A DNA stretch of 64,000 nucleotides from positions 496,001 to 560,000 of the forward strand of contig NZ_SRUO01000001.1 in NCBI RefSeq assembly GCF_004791025.1, in the 5' to 3' direction. The position numbers and the translations under genes were made by a program. The notes beneath the pieces were generated by a model, which did no database searches, was not told the origin of the DNA, and worked only from the letters and a program-made list of their open reading frames with translations. The DNA comes from Mesorhizobium sp. M4B.F.Ca.ET.203.01.1.1 (lineage in GTDB: Bacteria > Pseudomonadota > Alphaproteobacteria > Rhizobiales > Rhizobiaceae). Within the stretch, counting starts at the first letter, position 1. Every line of letters starts with the position of its first letter. Positions 18,327 through 31,465 of this stretch are shown in pieces.

Positions 18327-19037
18327 ATGGAACTCCTCTCACCCGTGCCGCCGGGCTGGGGCGGAACTCTGTTGGTCGGGCTGCTGCATTCGATCGAGAT
18401 CGCGGTCGGCGCCACCTGCCTCGGGCTTCTGATCGGCACCGGCGGCGCCTATGGCAAGCTCTATGGCGGTCCGGTGGTGCGCGATCTGCTCGCCGTTTAT
18501 ACGACGGTGGTGCGCGCCGTGCCGGAACTGGTGCTGATCCTGCTGCTCTATTATGCCGGCACGGACCTGATCAACCAGGTGCTGACGGCGATGGGCTATC
18601 AGCGCGTCGACATCAGCGGCCTTGCGGCCGGCATTTTTGTGCTCGGCTTCGTGCAGGGCGCCTATTCGACCGAGGTCATCCGCGGCGCCATCCTGTCTAT
18701 CCCGCAGGGTCAAATCGAAGCCGCCCGCGCATATGGCATGCCGCCAAGCCTGCTTTTGCGACGCATAACGCTGCCGGCGATGCTGCCGTTCGCCATTCCC
18801 GGCCTTGCCAATCTGTGGCTGATCGCCACCAAGGACACGGCGCTGCTGGCGGTCGTCGGCTTCTTCGAGCTGACGCTTGCCACGCGGCAGGCCGCGGGCG
18901 TCACCAAGGCCTATCTCACCTTCTATGTCGCGGCGGGCGCTCTCTACCTAATGCTGTCGCTGTTCTCCAACTTGATCATCGGCCGAGTCGAGGCGTGGGC
19001 GCGGCGTGGCATGCCTTCGGTCAAGGAGGCGCGCTGA
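18327..19037 (+). CDS. Polar amino acid ABC transporter permease (HisQ-like)
   Basis: 236 residues from the ATG at 18327 (MELLSPVPPGWGGTLLVGLL). A GTG 123 bases upstream would add a Pro/Gly-rich stretch with no family resemblance, so it is not used. Several hydrophobic segments are visible and the EAA-type loop is IEAARAYGMPPSLLLRRITL followed by PAMLPFAIPG. Inner membrane. Its TGA overlaps the ATG of the second permease by one base (TGATG), a sign of translational coupling. The 165 bases after the binding-protein gene hold no gene. Confidence 0.92.
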   Translation: MELLSPVPPGWGGTLLVGLLHSIEIAVGATCLGLLIGTGGAYGKLYGGPVVRDLLAVYTTVVRAVPELVLILLLYYAGTDLINQVLTAMGYQRVDISGLAAGIFVLGFVQGAYSTEVIRGAILSIPQGQIEAARAYGMPPSLLLRRITLPAMLPFAIPGLANLWLIATKDTALLAVVGFFELTLATRQAAGVTKAYLTFYVAAGALYLMLSLFSNLIIGRVEAWARRGMPSVKEAR

Positions 19038-19846
19038 TGGCCAACGAAGCCGTCGTCATCAACGCCGTGGCGCGCGCCTCGCTGTGGCTGCAGCCGCATC
19101 GCGTTGTGCTGATCCTGATCGCGCTGGGCCTGGTCCTCGGTGCCGCCTTCTTCATGCGCTGGGACTGGCTGCCGCAATATTGGGAAATGGGTCTCATCGG
19201 CATCTGGCGGGGGCTGTGGATCCTGGCCGTCACCTGCACGCTGGGCTTCCTGCTGGCGGTGCCGCTCGGCCTGGCGCAGGCCGGCGGCCCGTTCTGGTTC
19301 GCCATGCCGGCCAAGGTGTTCTGCACCATCATCCGGGGCACGCCGCTGCTGCTGCAGCTCTGGCTGCTCTACTACGGCCTCGGTTCGCTGTTTCCGCAAT
19401 ATCCATGGATTCGCGACTCCTGGATGTGGCCCTATCTCAGGCAGGCTTGGCCCTATGGCGTGTTGGCGCTGACCTTGTCCTTCGCCGGCTATGAGGGCGA
19501 GGTCATGCGCGGCGCCTTCGCCGGCGTGCCGAAGGGGCAACTGGAAGCGGCACGCGCCTTCGGCATGAGCCGCTGGAAGATCTTCCGCCGCATCTGGCTG
19601 CCGCAGGCCTTCTACAGGGCGCTGCCGACGCTGACCGGCGAAACGGTGCTGCAGTTGAAGTCGACGCCGCTGGTGGCGACGATCAGCGTCATCGACATCT
19701 TCGCCGTCTCGTCCAAGGTGCGGCAGGATACCTACCTCACCTATGAACCCTTGCTGCTGCTGGCGTTGATCTATATGGCGATCACCGGCATTCTCGTCTT
19801 CGCCTTCAGCCGGATCGAGGCGCGGATTCCGGTCAAGATCGGGTAG
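19037..19846 (+). CDS. Polar amino acid ABC transporter permease (HisM-like)
   Basis: 269 residues from the ATG at 19037, which shares a base with the preceding stop. Hydrophobic spans begin with VVLILIALGLVLGAAFFM and the EAA loop is LEAARAFGMSRWKIFRRIWL then PQAFYRALP. CTIIRGTPLLLQLWLLYYGL is the usual second-span signature of the amino acid permease family. It forms the heterodimeric channel with the gene before it. Last gene of the importer operon, before a palindromic repeat. Confidence 0.93.
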   Translation: MANEAVVINAVARASLWLQPHRVVLILIALGLVLGAAFFMRWDWLPQYWEMGLIGIWRGLWILAVTCTLGFLLAVPLGLAQAGGPFWFAMPAKVFCTIIRGTPLLLQLWLLYYGLGSLFPQYPWIRDSWMWPYLRQAWPYGVLALTLSFAGYEGEVMRGAFAGVPKGQLEAARAFGMSRWKIFRRIWLPQAFYRALPTLTGETVLQLKSTPLVATISVIDIFAVSSKVRQDTYLTYEPLLLLALIYMAITGILVFAFSRIEARIPVKIG

Positions 19847-19849
19847 GCA

Positions 19850-19926
19850 TTAGTGGGTAGTCATTAGGGAGTAGGACGCAGGCGCTCGCTTCCACTACTC
19901 ACTAATCCCTACTCGCTACTCACTAA
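19850..19926. repeat. Imperfect palindromic repeat after the importer operon
   Basis: Left arm 19850-19874 (TTAGTGGGTAGTCATTAGGG and five more bases) is an imperfect reverse complement of 19902-19926, which contains CTACTCGCTACTCACTAA. The whole stretch is built of AGTGAGTAG-like words. It starts four bases after the permease stop and ends eleven bases before the Ldh-family start. Could act as a transcript-end hairpin, but there is no T run. Confidence 0.65.
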
Positions 19927-19936
19927 AGGCACTGCA

Positions 19937-20938
19937 ATGCAACTCAGTCTCGACCAGGCAACAGGACTGTGCCGGATGGCGGCGCTCGGCGCCGGCGCCA
20001 ATGAGGAAAACGCACAGTCGCTCGCCGCCTCGATCGTCGCGGCCGAGGCGGAAGGGCTTGTCGCTGTCGGGCTGTCGCATTTCATCGATTATCTCGAAGC
20101 GATCGAAGCCGGTCGTATCGACGGCAATGCCGATCCGGTCATCACCAGGCCGGCGCTCGCGGTCTATCTTTCCGACGCACGCGGCGGCCTCGCCCACACC
20201 GGCTTCGACCGTACGATCGAGGACCTCGCCAAGGCGGCAAAACTGTTCGGCGTCGCCATCTTTTCGCAGAAGAACGCCTATACCTGCGGCGCGCTCGGCT
20301 ACTTCACCGGGCGGCTGGCGGCACAGGGGCTGGTGTCTTTCGCCGCCACCAACGGGCCGGCGGTGCTGGCCGGCTCCGGCTCGGTGAAGCCGGTCTACTG
20401 CACCAATCCGATGTCGTTTGCCGCTCCGTCCGCCGACGGATCGCCGCTCGTCATCGACCAGTCGTCAAGCGCCACCGCCTTCGTCAACATCCGCAAGGCG
20501 GCCGAGGAGGGCAGGAAAATCCCCGAAGGCTGGGCGCTGGACGCCACTGGCAACCCGACCACAGACCCGGCGGCCGCCATGAAAGGCGCCATGCTTGCCT
20601 TCGGCGGCCAGCGCGGCGCCAACATCGCGCTGATGGTCGAAGTCTTGGCAGCGGGCCTTTCCGGTGCCAACTGGTCGCTCGACGCGCCCTGGTTCACCGG
20701 CGGCCCGGACAGCCCGGGAACGGGCCTGTTCGTGCTCGCCGTCGAGCCCAAGCTGCTCGACCCCGATTTCGAGCAGCGCATGCGTGACCAGCTCGACCGC
20801 CTGCGCCGCCGCTATGGCGTGCATGTGCCGGGACGCGCCCGCGCGGACGCGGCGGAGAAGGCCGTGGCGCGCGGCATCAATGCGCCCAAGGCGGTGATCC
20901 AGCGCATCTCCGAATTCGCCGAGCGCTATTCGGCTTGA
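19937..20938 (+). CDS. Ldh-family NAD(P)-dependent oxidoreductase
   Basis: 333 residues of the malate/L-lactate dehydrogenase-like family (ureidoglycolate dehydrogenase, delta1-piperideine/pyrroline-2-carboxylate reductases). His48 is present in GLSHFIDYLE, and nucleotide-site segments PVYCTNPMSFAAPS and VIDQSSSATAF are typical. The spot where I expect the second conserved histidine (AllD reads SSHCGAL by memory) is NAYTCGAL here, with Thr116. Lying 90 bases after an arginine-type importer operon, a cyclic imino-acid or keto-acid reductase role in arginine or proline metabolism is plausible but unproven. Confidence 0.87.
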   Translation: MQLSLDQATGLCRMAALGAGANEENAQSLAASIVAAEAEGLVAVGLSHFIDYLEAIEAGRIDGNADPVITRPALAVYLSDARGGLAHTGFDRTIEDLAKAAKLFGVAIFSQKNAYTCGALGYFTGRLAAQGLVSFAATNGPAVLAGSGSVKPVYCTNPMSFAAPSADGSPLVIDQSSSATAFVNIRKAAEEGRKIPEGWALDATGNPTTDPAAAMKGAMLAFGGQRGANIALMVEVLAAGLSGANWSLDAPWFTGGPDSPGTGLFVLAVEPKLLDPDFEQRMRDQLDRLRRRYGVHVPGRARADAAEKAVARGINAPKAVIQRISEFAERYSA

Positions 20939-20994
20939 GCAAGTCATCAAACGGCCTAGGCCTGCCGGCGATAGGCACCCTTGCAGCGGCTTCG

Positions 20995-21019
20995 GTCTGT
21001 GCCTAACATAAGCACAGAC
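20995..21019. promoter_or_regulatory. Inverted repeat before the Rrf2 gene
   Basis: GTCTGTGC (20995-21002), 9-base spacer CTAACATAA, GCACAGAC (21012-21019): a perfect 8-base dyad ending 16 bases before the Rrf2 ATG. Rrf2 proteins commonly repress their own genes, so autoregulation is the simplest reading. Confidence 0.5.
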
Positions 21020-21035
21020 AGAAAAGACTGTTTCC

Positions 21036-21476
21036 ATGAATACCCGCTTTGCCGTTGCCGTCCATATTTTGACGTTCCTTGAGAGCCAGGCCGGCGCGCC
21101 GGCTACGTCGGAATTGATCGCGTCCAGCGTCAACACCAACCCAACCCTGATCCGTCGGCTTCTGTCGCAGTTGGCCAAGGCGGGACTGACAACATCGCAG
21201 ATGGGGTCCGGCGGCGGGGCGCTGCTTGCCCGACCGGCGAGTTCCATCACACTTCTCGATGTCTGGCGCGCAATGGATGCGGCGCAGGAAGTGTTTGCCA
21301 TGCATGAGGCGCCGAACCCGATGTGTCCTGTCGGCAGAAACATCAAAAGGACGCTCGGACTAAGAATCGCGAGGGTCCGCTCGGCAATCGATGCCGAACT
21401 GGCCAAAACCACGATCGCCGCGATGGCCAGCGATGTTTCCCTGAACGCAGAAGAGCGCCTCACAGCGCTGCCCTGA
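21036..21476 (+). CDS. Rrf2-family transcriptional regulator
   Basis: 146 residues. Rrf2-type winged helix-turn-helix: FAVAVHILTFLESQ, then SELIASSVNTNPTLIRRLLS, and the wing SQMGSGGGALLARPASSITL, diagnostic of the family (recognition helix plus G-G-x-x-LARP). The C-terminal half has one Cys in NPMCPVGRN, so a three-Cys iron-sulfur cluster like that of IscR is not possible; it resembles the cluster-free YwnA/CymR side of the family. It lies 85 bases before an exported SnoaL-like protein gene. Confidence 0.9.
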   Translation: MNTRFAVAVHILTFLESQAGAPATSELIASSVNTNPTLIRRLLSQLAKAGLTTSQMGSGGGALLARPASSITLLDVWRAMDAAQEVFAMHEAPNPMCPVGRNIKRTLGLRIARVRSAIDAELAKTTIAAMASDVSLNAEERLTALP

Positions 21477-21511
21477 CCCGGCCGTCACGCTGAGAAATCG
21501 GCTTGACGCCA

Positions 21512-21561
21512 ATATGTATCCATATTAGTCACATAAATGTGCAACTAAATTGGATACATAT
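21512..21561. promoter_or_regulatory. Long dyad directly before the SnoaL-like gene
   Basis: Left arm 21512-21529 (ATATGTATCCATATTAGT) and right arm 21544-21561 (ACTAAATTGGATACATAT) are reverse complements except for two central positions in each arm. The right arm ends at the base before the ATG at 21562. A possible -35 element, TTGACG, lies at 21503-21508. Such an AT-rich dyad over the promoter and start is what a repressor such as the neighbouring Rrf2 or another dimer would bind. It could also be a hairpin covering the start codon. Confidence 0.55.
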
Positions 21562-22443
21562 ATGACTCCCTTAGCTCGCCGACACATGGCCGCCCTGGCG
21601 CTCGGCATCACCGCCCTTGCCACGCTTTCGGCCGTCATACCCGCAAACATCGCCCTTGCTCAAACGGAGACCGCTATGTCGATTCAGAAGAAGCAGGTCG
21701 TGGACCTGCTCAAAGCCATTGAAACCGCGGCCGCCGAGCCGGTCGGCGTGATCAATCCCGACAAGTACATCCAGCACAATCTCGGCGCGGCCGACGGCCT
21801 TGTTGGCTTCGGCGCCCTGCTTGCGGCGCTGCCTCCGGGCTCGGCGAAAGTGAACACGGTACGTGTGTTCCAGGACGGCGATCTGGTCTTTGCCCACACC
21901 GCGTACGACTTTTTCGGTCCGAAGATCGGCTTCGACATCTTCCGCTTCGAGAACGGCAGGATCGTCGAGCATTGGGACAATTTGCAGGAGACCGCCGGTC
22001 CCAATCCGAGCGGCCGTACGATGATCGACGGGCCGACCGAATTGAAGGATCTCGACAAAACCGAAGCCAACAAGGCGCTCGTCAACGCATTCGCCTATGA
22101 CATTCTTGTCAATGGCCGCATGGACAGGCTTGCCGGCTATTTCGATGGCAACGGCGAAAGCTACCGCCAACATAATCCGCAGATCGCCGACGGCCTTTCG
22201 GGGCTTGCCGCGGGGTTCGCGGCCTTGGCGAAAGCCGGAATTGCAATCAAATACGATCGCATCCACAAGGTGCTTGGAGAAGGCAATTTCGTCCTGGTCG
22301 TGAGCGAAGGCTCTCTCGGCGGAAAGCCGACTTCCTACTACGACCTGTTCCGCGTCGAGAATGGCAAGATCGCTGAGCATTGGGACACGATCGAGGCGAT
22401 CCCGCCGAAGGCTGAATGGAAGAATGGCAACGGCAAATTCTGA
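21562..22443 (+). CDS. Exported protein with two SnoaL-like (NTF2-like) domains
   Basis: 293 residues from the ATG at 21562; a TTG 12 bases upstream is less likely. The N-terminus is hydrophobic up to about residue 34 (ending ANIALAQ), probably a signal peptide; an internal ATG (MSIQKKQVV) would remove it. Two tandem NTF2/SnoaL-like domains are visible as paired motifs: YIQHN with FRFENGRIVEHWD, and YRQHNP with FRVENGKIAEHWD. This family is annotated as predicted aldol-condensation or cyclase-like enzymes. Function unknown; the Rrf2 gene upstream suggests regulated expression. Confidence 0.83.
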   Translation: MTPLARRHMAALALGITALATLSAVIPANIALAQTETAMSIQKKQVVDLLKAIETAAAEPVGVINPDKYIQHNLGAADGLVGFGALLAALPPGSAKVNTVRVFQDGDLVFAHTAYDFFGPKIGFDIFRFENGRIVEHWDNLQETAGPNPSGRTMIDGPTELKDLDKTEANKALVNAFAYDILVNGRMDRLAGYFDGNGESYRQHNPQIADGLSGLAAGFAALAKAGIAIKYDRIHKVLGEGNFVLVVSEGSLGGKPTSYYDLFRVENGKIAEHWDTIEAIPPKAEWKNGNGKF

Positions 22444-22870
22444 GATCGCCTAGCAGTTGAACCTTTTTGCCCGACGCCACGACCCATGCATGCCGGGGTG
22501 GATGCCCGGCCGGTGGCATACAATCGAATGTGTCCAGGGCTGAGGCGGGGCGTGTTTGCTTCACGCCAAACTTGATGCCGTCTCAGGTCAGGCCGTCTCG
22601 TCAGACCCTGTTTCGGCGCGTTCGTCACCCGGAAAACCCCGCTTCGGCGGGGTTTTCTGCGTTTCGGGCCTGACGCTTCTTCGTCATTCGCGGCGGCAAC
22701 GGCCAATCGGTCGACGCGCGCATCGGCAGGGCGTTCTGACGAGGGCCGAAACAAGCTCGTGATTGGCTCCGCCTGGCCTTTGCCTTTGGCGCGAAACCGA
22801 CTATGAAACGGCTTCAGCCAGCCCCAGTATCTGGGCCCAATACCCTCGGGAAAGCGCGCCGGAGCCAGCC
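22444..22870. other. 427-base gap without a convincing gene
   Basis: Only short overlapping frames occur here, none with codon usage or family resemblance that stands out. The one clear element is the hairpin at 22632-22657. Because that hairpin lies about 190 bases beyond the SnoaL-like stop, a small RNA ending there is possible, for example from around 22530, but no promoter could be assigned. Confidence 0.5.
22632..22657 (+). terminator. Strong hairpin with TTCG loop, probable terminator
   Basis: GAAAACCCCGC (22632-22642), loop TTCG, GCGGGGTTTTC (22647-22657): a perfect 11-base stem with a stable tetraloop and T4 at its 3' side on both strands. It could end the SnoaL-like transcript or an unannotated small RNA in this gap. 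Confidence 0.8.
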
Positions 22871-23845
22871 ATGACCGAAATCCTGCAGATCCCAAAGCTC
22901 GTCGTCGTCTTCGGCGGCTCCGGCTTTGTCGGCCGTCATGTCGTGCGGGCGCTGGCCAAGCGCGGCTATCGCATCCGGGTGGCGTGCCGCCGTCCCGACC
23001 TGGCCGGCCATCTGCAGCCGCTCGGCAATGTCGGCCAGATCCAGCCGGTGCAGGCCAATGTGCGTGTGCGCTGGTCGATCGACCGCGCCGCGCAGGACGC
23101 CGACCATGTCGTCAACCTTGTCGCCATACTGCATGAGAGCGGACGGCAGAAATTCGGCGCCGTGCACGAATTCGGCGCCCGCGCCGTGGCCGAGGCCGCG
23201 CGCTCGGTCGGCGCCGGCCTCACCCATATCTCGGCGCTGGGCGCCGACCTCAATTCGGCATCCGTCTACGCGCGCACCAAGGCGCTCGGCGAGAAGGCGG
23301 TACTGGAGACGATCAGCGACGCCGTGATCTTCCGGCCCTCGATCAATTTCGGCCCGGAGGACAGCTTCTTCAACCGTTTCGCCAACATGGCGCGCTACTC
23401 GCCGGTGCTGCCGCTGCTCGGCGGCGGCCAGACCAAGTTCCAGCCGGTCTATGTCGGCGATGTCGCCGAAGCCATCGCGCGCTCCGTTGACGGCAAGGTC
23501 GAGGGCGGCCGCGTCTATGAACTCGGCGGGCCGCAGGTGCTCACCTTCAAGCAGTGCATGGAAGAACTGCTCACCGTGATCGACCGCAGGCGGATCCTGG
23601 CGCCGGTGCCGTGGTGGGTGGCGAACCTGCAGGCCTCGATCCTCGGCCTGCTGCCCAACCCGCTGCTCACCAAAGACCAGGTGCTGCAGCTTCGCGAGCA
23701 CAACATCGTGTCCGACCAGGCCGCTAGGGAAAACAGGACGCTTGCGGGCCTTGCCATCCAGCCGCAGTCGATCGGCACCATATTGCCGAGTTATCTCTGG
23801 CGCTTCCGCGCCGCCGGCCAGTTCCAGCGCAAACCCGCGGCCTGA
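22871..23845 (+). CDS. Complex I NDUFA9-type NAD(P)-binding protein
   Basis: 324 residues from the ATG at 22871. Atypical short-chain dehydrogenase fold with the nucleotide motif VVVFGGSGFVGRHVVRAL near the N-terminus, then RTKALGEKAVLETISDAVIF and RPSINFGPEDSFFNRFANMA, the pattern of the NDUFA9/NuoE-accessory-like family also called NAD-dependent epimerase-like. In mitochondria the homologue is an accessory subunit of complex I; in alphaproteobacteria its role is unclear. It converges on the P450 gene with 16 bases between the stops. Confidence 0.9.
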   Translation: MTEILQIPKLVVVFGGSGFVGRHVVRALAKRGYRIRVACRRPDLAGHLQPLGNVGQIQPVQANVRVRWSIDRAAQDADHVVNLVAILHESGRQKFGAVHEFGARAVAEAARSVGAGLTHISALGADLNSASVYARTKALGEKAVLETISDAVIFRPSINFGPEDSFFNRFANMARYSPVLPLLGGGQTKFQPVYVGDVAEAIARSVDGKVEGGRVYELGGPQVLTFKQCMEELLTVIDRRRILAPVPWWVANLQASILGLLPNPLLTKDQVLQLREHNIVSDQAARENRTLAGLAIQPQSIGTILPSYLWRFRAAGQFQRKPAA

Positions 23846-23861
23846 CCACAAGTCTAGACGG

Positions 23862-25235
23862 CTACGAGCCTCGCGCGGTGACCTGCATCGGCAGGCCGCC
23901 CTGCGGCTGCGTCGTCAGCTTCTGCACCGGCCATGGCCTGGTTTCGGCGGTGCTGTCGAAACGGAAGCGCGACAACAGGATGGCTAGCGCGATGATCGCT
24001 TCCTGCATGGCGAAGCTGGCGCCGATGCAGACGCGCGGGCCGGCGCCGAACGGCAGATACTGGAAGCGGTCGATCCGGTCGCGGTTTCCGGGATGGAAGC
24101 GCTCCGGCATGAAGGCGTCCGGCCTGTCCCACAGCTTGCGGTGCCGATGGACGACCCAGGGCATCACCAGCACGGCGGCGTATTTGGGTATGTGCAGGTC
24201 GTTCCAGGTCTCCGGCTCGATCGGCTCGCGGTTGATCGACGGCGCCGGTGGATAGAGCCTGAGCGCCTCCTCGAAGGCGGCGCGGGTGAGCGGCATGGCG
24301 TCCAGCCATTTCGTCGGATCGGGCTCGCGCGCCAGCACGTCGTCGATCTCGCGCTCGATCTTGTCGCGCTCCCAGGGCGCCTCGGCCAGGCAATAGAGTG
24401 TCCAGCCGAGCGCGCGGGCCGTCGTCTCGTGGCCGGCGCCGATGAAGGTGATGATGTTGTCCTCGACTTCGGCGCGGGTCAGCCCGTCCGGCCCCTCGGC
24501 CTTGAGCAGAAGCGTCAGGAAATCCTGCGGCGCATGATCGGGGTCGCGCTTCAATCGCTCCTCTCGCATCCTGACGGTGCCGGCGACGATGTCGCGGAAG
24601 TAGGCCATGGTCCTGCGGCCGCGGATCCGGGTGAGGCGCGGCAGCCAAAGCGGAGCGCGCAAGAGGTCGAGCGGATCGACGCGGCCCATGGTCTCGAACA
24701 GGCGGTCGATCTCCTTGGCGAAGCTGCCGGGCTCGCCGGCGATCTCGCCGGAAAACAGCGTCTCGGCGAGGATGTCGAAGGTGAGCAGCGTCATGTCATG
24801 GGCGACGTCGGTGGTGCCGCCCGCCTCGTAGCGGGCGACGAACTCCAGCGTGCGCTTCAGCATCGGCTGGGCGAAGCCGAAAATGTGACGCGGCGTGAAC
24901 ACCGGCGCCATCGCCTTGCGCGAGCGCTTCCACACCTCGCCCTCGGCGGTGAGCAGGCCGTCGCGCAGGATCGGACGCAGGATCATCTGGCGCACCGTCG
25001 CCATCTTGTAGTTGCGGGCATTGTCGACCAGCACATGGCGGATGAGGCCGGGGTCGTTGGCGATGACCAGCGGCCCGCCGACGCCGTTCACCGAGATCCA
25101 GGGTTCGTTGTAGGTCGGCTCGCCCCACAGTTCGAGCGGATTGCGGTAGACGATGCGCATCATCTGCAGCGTCGAGGGCGGCGAGGTACGCGGCTTCGGC
25201 GCCGGCGGCACGAAGGGGGCGGGCTGGGTGTCCAT
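23862..25235 (-). CDS. Cytochrome P450
   Basis: 457 residues from the ATG at 25235. The I-helix motif is FIGAGHETTARAL, the K-helix ExxR is EEALRLYP, and the haem ligand loop is FGAGPRVCIGASFA with Cys403. The SINREP and PERFHPGNRDRI regions are those of a class I bacterial P450 related to fatty-acid or terpene hydroxylases. No membrane anchor. No ferredoxin gene is adjacent; a flavin reductase lies upstream in the opposite direction and a ferredoxin-NADP reductase about 10 kb away. Substrate unknown. Confidence 0.95.
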   Translation of the reverse strand: MDTQPAPFVPPAPKPRTSPPSTLQMMRIVYRNPLELWGEPTYNEPWISVNGVGGPLVIANDPGLIRHVLVDNARNYKMATVRQMILRPILRDGLLTAEGEVWKRSRKAMAPVFTPRHIFGFAQPMLKRTLEFVARYEAGGTTDVAHDMTLLTFDILAETLFSGEIAGEPGSFAKEIDRLFETMGRVDPLDLLRAPLWLPRLTRIRGRRTMAYFRDIVAGTVRMREERLKRDPDHAPQDFLTLLLKAEGPDGLTRAEVEDNIITFIGAGHETTARALGWTLYCLAEAPWERDKIEREIDDVLAREPDPTKWLDAMPLTRAAFEEALRLYPPAPSINREPIEPETWNDLHIPKYAAVLVMPWVVHRHRKLWDRPDAFMPERFHPGNRDRIDRFQYLPFGAGPRVCIGASFAMQEAIIALAILLSRFRFDSTAETRPWPVQKLTTQPQGGLPMQVTARGS

Positions 25236-25437
25236 CGGCTTGCTCCGCTTGTCGCCTCGAATGTAGTGCCTGCCCCGCCCCGCGTCCATGCGGCCGAAGG
25301 GCCGGCCGTGATCGCCCTCGCCTCGGCAATGTCCGCTCTCCGGAATGTGACCGTCCGCTCGCCACGGCTTCTTGCCGCCCGCCGCCGCATGCCTTAGGGG
25401 GCAGTCACCGACAGATACTTGGCCGCGGGAGCCCGAC

Positions 25438-26007
25438 TTGAAACACCGGCTGAACATCATCATCGGCAGCACGCGACCCGGCCGTGCCGGGCCGGTCTTC
25501 GCCCATTGGCTGGACGGCTTCGCGCGCGAGCATGGCAAGTTCGAGCCGGTGCTGACCGACATCGCCACATTCGACCTGCCGATACTGGATGAGCCGCACC
25601 ACCCGAGGCTTGCCAAATACGAGAAGGACCACACCAAGGCATGGTCGAAGGCGATCGATGCCGCCGACGCTTTTGTCTTCGTGGCGCCGGAGTACAACTA
25701 TTTCGTTGCGCCGGCGATCGTGAATGCGGTCGACTATCTCTCGCGCGAGTGGAAGTACAAGCCCGCCGCCATCTTCAGCTATGGCGGCGTCTCCGGCGGC
25801 CTGCGCGCGGCGCAAGCCGTCAAGCCGCTGCTGACATCGGTGGGCGTAATGCCGATTCCCGAGGGCGTTGCCCTGCCGCTCTACCAGAAGCTGCTCGAGA
25901 GCGACGGCTCTTTCCGGCCGAGCGAGCAGGTGCAGGGCGGCGCCAAGGCCATGCTGGACGAGCTGTTGCGCTGGAGCGAGGCGCTGAAGCCGCTGCGCGC
26001 CGGCTGA
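25438..26007 (+). CDS. NADPH-dependent FMN reductase family protein
   Basis: 189 residues from a TTG at 25438 preceded by GGGAG at 6-base spacing; the upstream frame extension is not conserved. Flavodoxin-like fold: phosphate-binding loop IIIGSTRPGRAG, then APEYNYFVAPAIVNAVDYLS (substrate and dimer loop) and FSYGGVSGGLRA. These are the standard SsuE/ArsH/YieF-type quinone or FMN reductase signatures. Transcribed away from the P450 gene across about 200 bases, but a redox partnership is only a guess. Confidence 0.9.
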   Translation: MKHRLNIIIGSTRPGRAGPVFAHWLDGFAREHGKFEPVLTDIATFDLPILDEPHHPRLAKYEKDHTKAWSKAIDAADAFVFVAPEYNYFVAPAIVNAVDYLSREWKYKPAAIFSYGGVSGGLRAAQAVKPLLTSVGVMPIPEGVALPLYQKLLESDGSFRPSEQVQGGAKAMLDELLRWSEALKPLRAG

Positions 26008-26095
26008 GGCTCATTCAAGGCCGAACTACCCGGCTTGTTCGCGCCATAAAGAGATGAAATGCTCCGGCAGATGACCGGCCGGGGCGGTTTGGACT

Positions 26096-31347
<5,252 letters not shown>

Positions 31348-31365
31348 AGCCGGCTTATCTTCGTG

Positions 31366-31393
31366 CCTCGGCGAAGCAAATTGCTCGCCGAGG
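31366..31393 (+). terminator. Hairpin after gyrB
   Basis: CCTCGGCGA (31366-31374), AGCAAATTGC centre (itself GCAA/TTGC pairing), TCGCCGAGG (31385-31393). A strong stem, but it is followed by TACCGATTTAA rather than a clean T run, so termination is likely but not certain. It also lies 3' of the minus-strand hydantoinase gene, 73 bases away. Confidence 0.55.
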
Positions 31394-31465
31394 TACCGAT
31401 TTAACTAACGGGTCGACTTCTCGATTGCGCTCAAGGTGGAGAGTCGGCCGGCCGGTCTACCAGCC

